NCBI GenBank assembly: GCA_964608735.1
Contig: CAZSPL010000140.1
Span: forward strand, 1 to 10,227
DNA: 10,227 bases
Source of the DNA: CAZSPL01 sp964608735
GTDB taxonomy: Bacteria; JAJVIF01; JAPKYR01; CAZSPL01
Direction: 5' to 3'
The position numbers were made by a program, and so were the translations under genes. The notes below the pieces were generated by a model. It had not been told where the DNA came from. It saw nothing but the letters and a program-made list of their open reading frames with translations, and ran no database searches. Below are positions 1-6,322 of the stretch, piece after piece; position 1 is the stretch's first letter, and each line of letters starts with the position of its first letter.

Positions 1-429
1 TTCGGCCATGATTCCGAGAATGTCGTCGGCGCGAAGCTTCATTTTTGTAACAACATTGCTGAAATTACCTTCCTCGAGCGGATTGATGAATGTCGCGCCT
101 TTGCCGCATCCCGATGTAACCGACCTGACAATCGCCTTGAAATCGTCGGGTATCTCTTCATCCGTATCTATCATGACCGTATCAAGCCGGTCGTTTATTT
201 CAATAGAGCGAATTTTATCCGGCGCTGAAATAATGCATTCGCCGTATAGAAATCCGACCGCGAGTTCTTTCAATTCCTGCTTCAATGCATGTATAGCGAT
301 GAGTTCCTGCCCGTTCAGCCATAAGCGTATCGAGCTCTCCCTTACAACCGGGTCAAGGATCTTCTCGAAACCGGCTCCTTTGGTGTACCTGCTAACAGGC
401 ATCTTGTAATAAAGTTCTTCACTCTGCAT
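1..429 (-). CDS. fdhD: FdhD, formate dehydrogenase sulfurtransferase (partial; C-terminus off left edge)
   Basis: FdhD carries sulfur from a cysteine desulfurase to the bis-MGD cofactor of formate dehydrogenase in the cytoplasm, which the enzyme needs for activity. The frame is open from the gene start to the left edge and has the family's N-terminal pattern: a DPVVRE segment, a short beta hairpin around LWLNGQEL, then ELAVGFLYGE followed by an ISAPDKIRSI stretch. The loop that carries the active cysteines in E. coli (CxxC) reads TSGCGKG here, with one cysteine only. Two starts are possible. An ATG at 429 overlaps the mobA stop by 11 bases and gives an N-terminus MQSEELYYKMPVSRY. An ATG at 402 lies 16 bases after that stop. 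Neither has a clear Shine-Dalgarno. I prefer 429 because the YYKMPVSRY segment aligns with the start of other FdhD proteins as I recall them. It is the last visible gene of the tungstate operon, which fits a tungsten-dependent formate dehydrogenase. Identity is firm; the start and the missing half are not. Confidence 0.88.
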   Translation of the reverse strand, partial: MQSEELYYKMPVSRYTKGAGFEKILDPVVRESSIRLWLNGQELIAIHALKQELKELAVGFLYGECIISAPDKIRSIEINDRLDTVMIDTDEEIPDDFKAIVRSVTSGCGKGATFINPLEEGNFSNVVTKMKLRADDILGIMAE

Positions 430-1015
430 CCCGGGTCACTTCCCAATTCTTGAGATCCTCCGGCGTATTCAGGTTCGCGAACGGCTTCTCGTCATCGAAA
501 AATACCGCGACATGCGGCGACGCCTTGAACAACTCGTTGACGCTGAACTTACGTGATTCAATCGCCTTTTCCATCTCCGGCAGAATCGTTCTCCTCGCTA
601 CGGCGCAAAGTGGATGAGTCCCCGACGGCGTCTCAGCGAATATTACCCTCACATCGGGATTCGCGGCGGCGGTATCGATGATACGCCGCAGTTCCGCATC
701 GGTTATGCCCGGCATGTCACACGCCGTAATCAAGATTTCATCAACCTCGGTGTTGGTGAAAATACTGTGAATGCCGCTTATGGGCCCGCAGTCCTCGCAA
801 ATATCACGCACCAACGGCATACCGAATTCTTCAAACGCCGCGACGTCATTCGCGGAAATATAGATCGCATCAATCCCGGCGCGCTTTATCGCATCTTCAA
901 GCATCCTGATTACGGGCGTGCCGTTAATGCCGATTCGGCCTTTGCAGTTGCCGAACCGCTTACTTTTTCCACCCGCCAGTATTACCGCGCATATGCTCAA
1001 ACCTTGTTGCTCCAT
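419..1015 (-). CDS. mobA: MobA, molybdenum cofactor guanylyltransferase
   Basis: MobA transfers GMP from GTP to Mo/W-molybdopterin, making the guanine dinucleotide cofactor used by formate dehydrogenases and related enzymes. The protein has 198 residues, normal for the family. It shows the nucleotidyltransferase fold in order: the P-loop-like VILAGGKSKRFG (about 11-22), the CGPISGI segment (76-82), the metal-binding CDMP motif with Asp100, an HPLCAV segment near 134, and a C-terminal NLNTPEDL typical of MobA. The usual Asp-Lys pair after the glycine loop is Cys-Lys here (residues 24-25), so the aspartate is replaced. The start ATG lies inside the end of the upstream tupC frame (19-base overlap) without a good ribosome binding site, which suggests translational coupling. 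Its place between the tungstate importer and fdhD supports a role in maturing a tungsten or molybdenum formate dehydrogenase. Confidence 0.92.
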   Translation of the reverse strand: MEQQGLSICAVILAGGKSKRFGNCKGRIGINGTPVIRMLEDAIKRAGIDAIYISANDVAAFEEFGMPLVRDICEDCGPISGIHSIFTNTEVDEILITACDMPGITDAELRRIIDTAAANPDVRVIFAETPSGTHPLCAVARRTILPEMEKAIESRKFSVNELFKASPHVAVFFDDEKPFANLNTPEDLKNWEVTRDAE

Positions 1016-1995
1016 TCGCGAGGGAATACCATCACGCCGTGAGCTTTGAATGATGCATAAACCTCATCACCGATAGTAATCCCCATTCCCGATAAGGAAT
1101 GAGGGGTTATAACTGTAACAATCGGTACGCCGATGTCAACCACCGCCTGTATTTTATCTCCTGTTTCAGACAGACTTACAAGCCTGCCTCTCATGCTGTT
1201 TCGCATACTGCTCGACAATGCTTCACTCGAAAGCACAACCTGTTCCGGTGGTATCGCGATATCGACATCGCCCGAATATACGCCGGACGCGATAATGCAT
1301 AAATCCGAGCCGATAATAACCTGCATCTCGCCATCCTTCACTACGGCGCGCCCGCTGTACACATTACCGGCGATATACGGCACCGGACGCCCATGCGTGA
1401 GGATATCCGTCCTGACGGCGACCATACGCGCCAGTTCGAGGTCATGGGTCGCGACGATTATCGTTACATTCCTGCGCCGGTTCAGGTCGGTGAGTATCGC
1501 GGCAATCTTTCGCGCGCTCTGACGGTCGACGCTCGCGGACGGCTCATCGAGGAGGAGTATTTCCGGTTCCAGCGCAAGGGTGCGCGCGATGGCGACCCGT
1601 TGTTTCTGTCCCTCGGAAAGTGTCCGTGCGTTCCGCCGCTGCAGCCCTTCAAGGCCGACCATGCGCAGGGCATCCGCGACCTTGCCCGAACGTTCCCGGC
1701 GGGTCATGCCATCAAGTCCGAAGCCGACATTACGCGCGACCGATGTGGAGAACATCACCGGGTTCTGCAGGACAATCCCGATACGCCGCGTCGGGCCTCG
1801 GAGAATCCTGCTATCAAGCTTGACGGTTCCTTCATAGTCAGTGATCAAACCCGCGATTAACTCAAGCAGCGTCGATTTACCGGTCGCATTCGCGCCGAGA
1901 AGCGCCACCGATTCACCCTTCGCGACCTTCCACGACAGGATGTCGAGAACCGGCAGGTCTCCGTATGATTTCTTTATGTTATCAATCTCAAGCAC
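997..1995 (-). CDS. tupC: TupC/ModC-type tungstate ABC transporter ATPase with C-terminal TOBE domain
   Basis: This is the ATP-hydrolysing subunit that powers oxyanion import through TupB. Its 332 residues hold a full ABC domain: Walker A GANATGKS (34-41), Q-loop Gln77, signature LSEGQ (126-130, where the family norm is LSGGQ), Walker B ILLLDE (146-151) and switch His184. Residues 263-325 form a TOBE/Mop-like domain (SMRNSMRGRLVSL ... GDEVYASFKAHGVMVF), known in ModC proteins to bind molybdate or tungstate and inhibit transport when the cell is replete. The start codon is GTG. An in-frame TGA lies three codons upstream, so no longer start is possible. It begins 17 bases after the tupB stop and overlaps mobA at its end. 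Tungstate rather than molybdate is inferred from the TupA partner. The ATPase alone cannot distinguish the two. Confidence 0.9.
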   Translation of the reverse strand: MLEIDNIKKSYGDLPVLDILSWKVAKGESVALLGANATGKSTLLELIAGLITDYEGTVKLDSRILRGPTRRIGIVLQNPVMFSTSVARNVGFGLDGMTRRERSGKVADALRMVGLEGLQRRNARTLSEGQKQRVAIARTLALEPEILLLDEPSASVDRQSARKIAAILTDLNRRRNVTIIVATHDLELARMVAVRTDILTHGRPVPYIAGNVYSGRAVVKDGEMQVIIGSDLCIIASGVYSGDVDIAIPPEQVVLSSEALSSSMRNSMRGRLVSLSETGDKIQAVVDIGVPIVTVITPHSLSGMGITIGDEVYASFKAHGVMVFPREWSNKV

Positions 1996-2012
1996 TTTTT
2001 TTCAACTTGACG

Positions 2013-2702
2013 CTACTTTCTCCCGGCACCCTGCAACAGATGGAGCAGCCCGTTTACAAGCAACGCGATGCAGAACAGTACGATGCCGAGGGCGAGTCCG
2101 AGGGCGAAATTACCTTTGTTATGTTCGAGGGCTATCGCCGTTGTGATTGTTCGCGTGAATCCGGCGATATTCCCGCCGAGCATCATGGCGATGCCTACCT
2201 CGCCTATCGCCCTTCCGAATCCTGCGATGATGGATGCCGCTATGCCGAATCTCGATTCGCCCGCGATCAGCCAGCTTTCCCGCCAACGCCCCGCGCCGAG
2301 CGAACGCGCGGTTTTCCTCAGCCTCGGGTCGGCATTTGCTACCGACGCCAATGTGTAGGCGGCCATTATCGGGAAAATGAGCACTGCCTCGCCGATGATG
2401 ACGGCCCACGGAGTGTAGAGCCACTTCGCGGCGCCGAATATCCCAGAGCGCGAGAGAAGGCCATAGAGCAGCAGCCCGATAACGACAGTCGGCAATGCCT
2501 GCAGCGTGTTGATGATGGTGATGACGATGCGCCTTCCGGCGAACTTCGATGAGGCCACAAGGTAGCCGACCGGTACTCCCGTCAATGACGCGATGATTGT
2601 GGCGATTACGGAAATTTTTACCGAGGTGAATACAATAAACCATAGCTCGGGGTCTCCCGAGCGCAAGAGAAGCACGGCATTATGAAACGCATCTTCGAAC
2701 AA
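2013..2702 (-). CDS. tupB: TupB, tungstate ABC transporter permease
   Basis: This inner-membrane permease forms the tungstate channel with TupC and receives substrate from TupA. It has 229 residues and about five hydrophobic segments (roughly 20-50, 58-84, 97-121, 150-170 and 197-224). The cytoplasmic coupling loop that docks on the ATPase is ARSLGAGRWRESW (132-144). The C-terminal part GRAIGEVGIAMMLGGNIAGF (163-182) is strongly conserved in TupB-type permeases. The N-terminal LLRSGDPEL also fits the family. The start is a TTG codon with AGGA nine bases upstream. No in-frame ATG lies near enough to keep the conserved N-terminus. The 66-base gap after tupA shows only a weak four-base-pair hairpin and no terminator. 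Confidence 0.93.
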   Translation of the reverse strand: MFEDAFHNAVLLLRSGDPELWFIVFTSVKISVIATIIASLTGVPVGYLVASSKFAGRRIVITIINTLQALPTVVIGLLLYGLLSRSGIFGAAKWLYTPWAVIIGEAVLIFPIMAAYTLASVANADPRLRKTARSLGAGRWRESWLIAGESRFGIAASIIAGFGRAIGEVGIAMMLGGNIAGFTRTITTAIALEHNKGNFALGLALGIVLFCIALLVNGLLHLLQGAGRK

Positions 2703-2768
2703 ATTAAGTTATCCTGTTGCCCAGCCCGCCCTGTCGCACCTCCACCCGGGAGAGATATTCTACTGTTT

Positions 2769-3692
2769 TTAACCGGCTTTGTAATCGGGATGGAAGAGAA
2801 TTTCGCCATCCTTTTTAAATGCGCCTACGGCTTTCTGCCCTTCATCGGAGCACAGCCAGTCGATGTATTTCATCGCGAGGTCGTACTTGATGTCCTGATG
2901 CTTCTCCGGGTTGACCGCGATGATGCCGTACTGGTTCTTAAGCGAATCATCCCCCTCGCTTACGATGACTAGGTCGAGCTTGGATTTATACGAAAGATAT
3001 GTTCCCCTGTCGGCGATGAGATATGCGCCTTTTTCGTGCGCCATGTTGAGCGCCGCGCCCATCCCCTGGCCGATGGAGAGATACCATTCGCCCGTCGGCT
3101 TTACATACCTGAGGATAACCTCCTCTCCCTTGCTGACGATGGTATCAGCTTTCTCCTCCAATGGCAGGCCGGTTTGCCGCCACAGGCTCTGTTCCCGGCG
3201 ATGCGTGCCGGAATCGTCGCCGCGGGAAATGAATGTCGCTCCGGCGGCGGCGATCTTGGCGAGCGCTTCGGTTATGGTGTCGGTTTCCAGAACACCGGCG
3301 GGATTATCCGGCGGGCCGAGGAGTATGAAGTCGTTGTAGAAAACTTCCCGGCGGTCGATGCCGTATCCGTCGGCGACGAATTTCTTCTCGCCTTCGGTAT
3401 CGTGCACCAGGATGAGATCGGCATCGCCATTCTCCCCGGCGCGTATCGCCGCACCGGTTCCCAGCGAGACGACCCTCACATCGATGCTGGTCTTCGCGGT
3501 GAACAGGGGATTCAGGTAGTCGAGCAAGCCGCTGTCAAATGTGCTCGTGGTAGTTGCCATGGTGATGTAGTGCTTCGCCGCGGCAACATCGGGTTTGACA
3601 TCAACCCGAGCCGATGGTTTCTCCGCCTGCTGTCCGCAAGCGATAAAAAACATCGACAGAATCGCGATAAAAAGCAGCGCCTTGAGTTTCAT
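2769..3692 (-). CDS. tupA: TupA, tungstate-binding lipoprotein
   Basis: This is the periplasmic substrate-binding protein of the tungstate importer, anchored as a lipoprotein. From the preferred ATG (307 residues) there is a short basic n-region, a hydrophobic stretch and a lipobox FIAC with Cys19. The diagnostic TupA motif TTTS lies at about 47-50 within ATTTSTFDSGLLDYL. It is followed by SLGTGAAI (about 76-83), DADLILVHD, and FISRGDDSGTHRRE (154-167), which contributes to oxyanion binding in the family. The frame extends seven codons further, to an ATG at 3713. I chose 3692 because AAGGTG lies nine bases upstream, the lipoprotein signal then has normal length, and the upstream ATG directly follows the porin stop with no Shine-Dalgarno. 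The TTTS motif separates TupA from molybdate-binding ModA, so tungstate is the likely substrate. Confidence 0.93.
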   Translation of the reverse strand: MKLKALLFIAILSMFFIACGQQAEKPSARVDVKPDVAAAKHYITMATTTSTFDSGLLDYLNPLFTAKTSIDVRVVSLGTGAAIRAGENGDADLILVHDTEGEKKFVADGYGIDRREVFYNDFILLGPPDNPAGVLETDTITEALAKIAAAGATFISRGDDSGTHRREQSLWRQTGLPLEEKADTIVSKGEEVILRYVKPTGEWYLSIGQGMGAALNMAHEKGAYLIADRGTYLSYKSKLDLVIVSEGDDSLKNQYGIIAVNPEKHQDIKYDLAMKYIDWLCSDEGQKAVGAFKKDGEILFHPDYKAG

Positions 3693-3714
3693 TTCTCTCT
3701 TCACCTTCTCCATG

Positions 3715-4944
3715 CTACTCGGCTTGTTCTTCTACTACCTTTTCAGTTTCGGCAACCTCATCATCATCTTCATCGTCATCTTTCCCGTTAAGCAAATCGC
3801 CGCTTTTGAAATTATACTGGAAGTTGACGAACAGGATATCGTCATCGAGGTCGGGATTGATACCGTCATTCGTATCCTTCGCCATGTAGTTGAACTGCAC
3901 CCTGATATCCGGTTCGAGAAGATAGTTCAGGCCGAGCGTCCAATTGTTCTGGTCGGTCGCGAGGGGCGAGCCGTGAGCGGTGTAGGAATAGTTGTCATAC
4001 CGCAGACCCGCTTCAATGCTGTCGTTTATCGGCACGAAAACCTTCGCTTCCCATCCCGAATAATCCAGGTTCTTCTCGCCCGTGTGAAAGAAATCATCAT
4101 CGATCACGCCACCGCCGTACATGAGCGCGAAACGCGCCGCCGGACAATCGTATCGCGCGTCGAGCGAATGCGATTGTCGTTTCAGGTCGAACACGGTTTT
4201 CTCATCGTTGAACAGGACATTGTCGTGGTTGTTGACCGAGTAATGCCCGCCGATGGTGAGGTTCTCCGTGGGCATCCAGTCGAGCCTCAGCCCGTAGAAA
4301 TAATCGCCGAACTCGTTGGAGAAAATGAATTCCTTGCTTTCCTTGCCGCCGATGTAGAGGCTGTGCCCGAGACCGTTGCCTATCATGAAGAAATAATCGA
4401 ATGTCTCGCGGCCGTCCTCGTCCCTGAAGAGGCCCTTGACGCCGATACCGGCATCGCGGTAATAGGAGCGGTTCCCGTAGAATGAGCTGTAGTAGCTCGT
4501 CCTGGAAAGGGACCAGTCGGTGAGAAGCGCATTGAGGGTCGAGCGGGAGATGAAATCGAGCTCGGAGTTGGGCGAAAGGGCCTCATAGGTCGACGGGACT
4601 TTCATCTGGCCAAAGTAAAGCTGCAAATTCTCCTGGGGATACCAGTGAAGGTAAAAGTCGAGGAGATCGACCTTCTCTTCGAGCTTCAACTGGAATTTTC
4701 CGCCGAGCTGCCTTTCGGGATCGTCATAGGTGAAGCCGAGCCTGCCGTTCTTGATATTGAATCCCGATACGTCATCGGCGGCGGGATCCTGCGTCGACTC
4801 CTGGACGATGCCGTTTTCGTTTCCCTCGTGAAGCGTCCACCAGAAATCGAGCAGTCCTTCGACCTCGAATTCACCTTCGGCGAAGGCGGGCGACGCCGTC
4901 AGTATCGCCGATATGGCGATAACAAGTAATATTGCGGTTTTCAT
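3715..4944 (-). CDS. Porin of the phosphate-selective (Porin O/P) type with acidic C-terminal tail
   Basis: This is an outer-membrane beta-barrel channel of 409 residues. A Sec signal peptide ends at AFA (residue 22). The mature part alternates polar and aromatic residues as barrel strands do. The central segment FGQMKVPSTYEALSPNSELD, followed by FISRS and later YYRDAGIGVKG, matches the conserved core of phosphate-selective porins such as OprO/OprP. The last strand ends in FVNFQYNF at residue 379, a normal beta-signal. A 30-residue tail follows that is rich in Asp and Glu (KDDDEDDDEVAE), which is unusual. The start is well supported: GAGGGAG lies six bases before the ATG. It starts 23 bases after the cytochrome gene stop, and one base separates its stop from the first possible tupA ATG, so it is in the operon. 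Oxyanion (tungstate) entry is a reasonable inference from context. The sequence does not prove selectivity. Confidence 0.85.
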   Translation of the reverse strand: MKTAILLVIAISAILTASPAFAEGEFEVEGLLDFWWTLHEGNENGIVQESTQDPAADDVSGFNIKNGRLGFTYDDPERQLGGKFQLKLEEKVDLLDFYLHWYPQENLQLYFGQMKVPSTYEALSPNSELDFISRSTLNALLTDWSLSRTSYYSSFYGNRSYYRDAGIGVKGLFRDEDGRETFDYFFMIGNGLGHSLYIGGKESKEFIFSNEFGDYFYGLRLDWMPTENLTIGGHYSVNNHDNVLFNDEKTVFDLKRQSHSLDARYDCPAARFALMYGGGVIDDDFFHTGEKNLDYSGWEAKVFVPINDSIEAGLRYDNYSYTAHGSPLATDQNNWTLGLNYLLEPDIRVQFNYMAKDTNDGINPDLDDDILFVNFQYNFKSGDLLNGKDDDEDDDEVAETEKVVEEQAE

Positions 4945-4967
4945 GTTTGCTCCCTCAGCCGGCGTGC

Positions 4968-6143
4968 TTAGTCCACGTTATGACCGTAGATGATGAAAAT
5001 GTCGTCGTCGATAGCGGCCCATCCGCCCTGCAGGTAATCCCATTCCTCGACTCCGTCGGGCATGGGGTCAATGCGGATACAGACCGCGCCTCGAACCATG
5101 CTTCCGGCGTTGTGGTCGGCGTCCGGGTCGTAGTCGTATCCGTCATCGCAGTTGGTCGGGGAATACTTGGAGCCCCTGTCGGGCAATCCCGGCTCTTCCT
5201 GTGGAACAATAAGCCTGAACGGCCCTTCGCCCTCGATAGTGCCGTTGACGGGGTCGTAATAGGACTCTTCCATCATCACGCCGTCGTGCATCCATGCGAT
5301 CGCAAGGTAGTAATCGCCATCGATGGTATCCAGGTCGTTCAACCCGGCGGGGATATCGGTGGGATATGTGACGAAACCGCACTCTGTTCCGAGGGTACCG
5401 ACATCGAGACCCGCGTCGTAAATCGGGTCGGGATAATTCATGTTGACTTCATCAATCGTATAGGTTTTCTGGAAACCGTCGGGCGCGCTTATGGTTACGC
5501 CGTTTGCGCCGGTAAGATCTATCCCGAGGTTTTCGAGAAGGTCCTTGATGCTCACGCCTGTATAGTAAGAATAGTCGTCGAACTGCTGCTTGGTAGTATT
5601 GCAGAGCAGGAACTGTGTGAATGTGTCCGCGGTCATCGCCTGAAAATCGGACCTCTTCACGACAATCGTGGCCGCGACGGGCTGTCCCGGCTGGCTCTGC
5701 TTGAGCCCCGGATGCCTTACCGCGTTGAGCTCGGTCTTGTTGATATAGCCGTCGCCGTCGGAATCCATCGTCTCGATAGCGTAGATGGCGGGTATATCCC
5801 TGCCCTCATCCATGTAATCTTTGCCGTATGGATTCAGGGTCTCGTAATATGTGTGCCCCCCGCTTCCATGCACCATCAACTCGTGGCACCAGTCGCAGGC
5901 GTTGCCTACCTGTGAGTCCCCATCCATCTCGCCCGTATGACATGTTCCGCAGTCATCGAGCTTTGTTCCCACAAGGGCGTTGTAGACCCTTACGAGGTTA
6001 TTGACATCGACATCGTTCTCATGGCCCTTGTATGCCCTTGAAGATACGATCACTGCCGATGATCCGCTGTTGCATCCGATGAATGCCGCGAATGTGAAAA
6101 TCATCGCAAACAGCAAAATCAAACCAAGTTTCCTGTAACTCAT
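4968..6143 (-). CDS. Dihaem c-type lipoprotein with EF-hand loop and sulfite-oxidase-like domain
   Basis: I do not recognise a named family for the whole 391-residue protein. A lipoprotein signal ends in FIGC (Cys24). Two haem c motifs follow: CGTCH (65-69) and CDWCH (83-87). Residues 127-138 form a textbook EF-hand calcium loop (DSDGDGYINKTE). From about 155 to 315 the sequence resembles the fold of the oxidoreductase molybdopterin-binding family: YTGVSIKDLLENLGI, a strand pair around GVTISAPDGFQKTYTI, then GPFRLIVPQ. A single cysteine (LLCNTT, Cys181) precedes it. Whether it ligates a metal cofactor is unknown. The C-terminal 75 residues carry two more cysteines and end in IDDDIFIIYGHNVD. 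The start is set by AGGAGG ten bases before the ATG at 6143. The frame reaches a TTG at 6152, but that is only two bases from the same site. As first gene of the tungstate operon it may be a periplasmic electron carrier or an oxyanion-related redox protein. This is inference. Confidence 0.8.
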   Translation of the reverse strand: MSYRKLGLILLFAMIFTFAAFIGCNSGSSAVIVSSRAYKGHENDVDVNNLVRVYNALVGTKLDDCGTCHTGEMDGDSQVGNACDWCHELMVHGSGGHTYYETLNPYGKDYMDEGRDIPAIYAIETMDSDGDGYINKTELNAVRHPGLKQSQPGQPVAATIVVKRSDFQAMTADTFTQFLLCNTTKQQFDDYSYYTGVSIKDLLENLGIDLTGANGVTISAPDGFQKTYTIDEVNMNYPDPIYDAGLDVGTLGTECGFVTYPTDIPAGLNDLDTIDGDYYLAIAWMHDGVMMEESYYDPVNGTIEGEGPFRLIVPQEEPGLPDRGSKYSPTNCDDGYDYDPDADHNAGSMVRGAVCIRIDPMPDGVEEWDYLQGGWAAIDDDIFIIYGHNVD

Positions 6144-6153
6144 CGCGCTCAAT

Positions 6154-6159
6154 CCTCCT
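6154..6159 (-). promoter_or_regulatory. Ribosome binding site AGGAGG that fixes the cytochrome lipoprotein start
   Basis: The minus strand reads AGGAGG, then ten bases, then ATG at 6143-6141. This is the strongest Shine-Dalgarno of the operon. It argues against the TTG at 6152, which would be only two bases away. Confidence 0.85.
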
Positions 6160-6168
6160 GAAGATGTA

Positions 6169-6218
6169 GTTATGCGCTACATGGCGTTATGCCGTGATTT
6201 GCATAACGGGCGTTATGT
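6169..6218. promoter_or_regulatory. Cluster of four GTTATG half-sites; ModE-like operator
   Basis: Four copies of a GTTATG element lie in 50 bases: GTTATGC at 6169-6175, CGTTATGC at 6185-6192, the inverted GCATAACG at 6201-6208, and CGTTATG at 6211-6217. The middle pair forms a perfect 8-base inverted repeat with an 8-base spacer, that is CGTTAT-N12-ATAACG. The E. coli modA operator bound by ModE has, as I recall it, the same layout and outer bases. The third and fourth elements form a second palindrome, CATAACG-GG-CGTTATG (6202-6217). The cluster lies between the promoter -10 region and the ribosome binding site of the operon. That position suits repression by a molybdate- or tungstate-loaded regulator. 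No regulator gene is in the window. Confidence 0.65.
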
Positions 6219-6243
6219 AATCTTAAACATATCGCATTGTCAA
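6215..6243 (-). promoter_or_regulatory. Probable sigma-70-type promoter of the tungstate operon
   Basis: On the minus strand a perfect TTGACA -35 box (6243-6238) is followed after 17 bases by TTACAT (6220-6215), a weak -10 sharing three bases with TATAAT. An 18-base spacing gives TACATA, equally weak. The -10 overlaps the outermost GTTATG half-site, so a protein bound there would block polymerase. The weak -10 leaves the exact start uncertain. Confidence 0.5.
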
Positions 6244-6322
6244 TAATAATCTGCGGAAATTCCAAAAATAGCTAAAGAAGAGTATTGGCTCGTACTGGTT
6301 CATGGGCTAAGATGTGATTCAA

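Noticed and set aside
8..409. Plus-strand open frame of 133 codons at the left edge
   Set aside because: The opposite strand encodes FdhD with clear family motifs.
2703..2768. Possible terminator or attenuator between tupA and tupB
   Set aside because: Only a weak CTCC/GGAG pairing is visible and no T-run follows. The genes belong to one complex and are probably co-transcribed.
3595..4485. Plus-strand open frame of 296 codons
   Set aside because: It lies opposite the porin and tupA genes, has no homology I recognise, and its runs of Val, Ile and Glu mirror codons of the real genes.
4932..5915. Plus-strand open frame of 327 codons
   Set aside because: It is antisense to the haem lipoprotein, whose signal peptide, CxxCH motifs and ribosome binding site are clear. 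The antisense product is Val/Ile-rich with no recognisable domain.
6243..6322. Promoter for hisS in the divergent spacer
   Set aside because: TTCCAA (6260-6265) and TATTGG (6283-6288) are spaced correctly, but each matches only three of six consensus bases, too weak to list.
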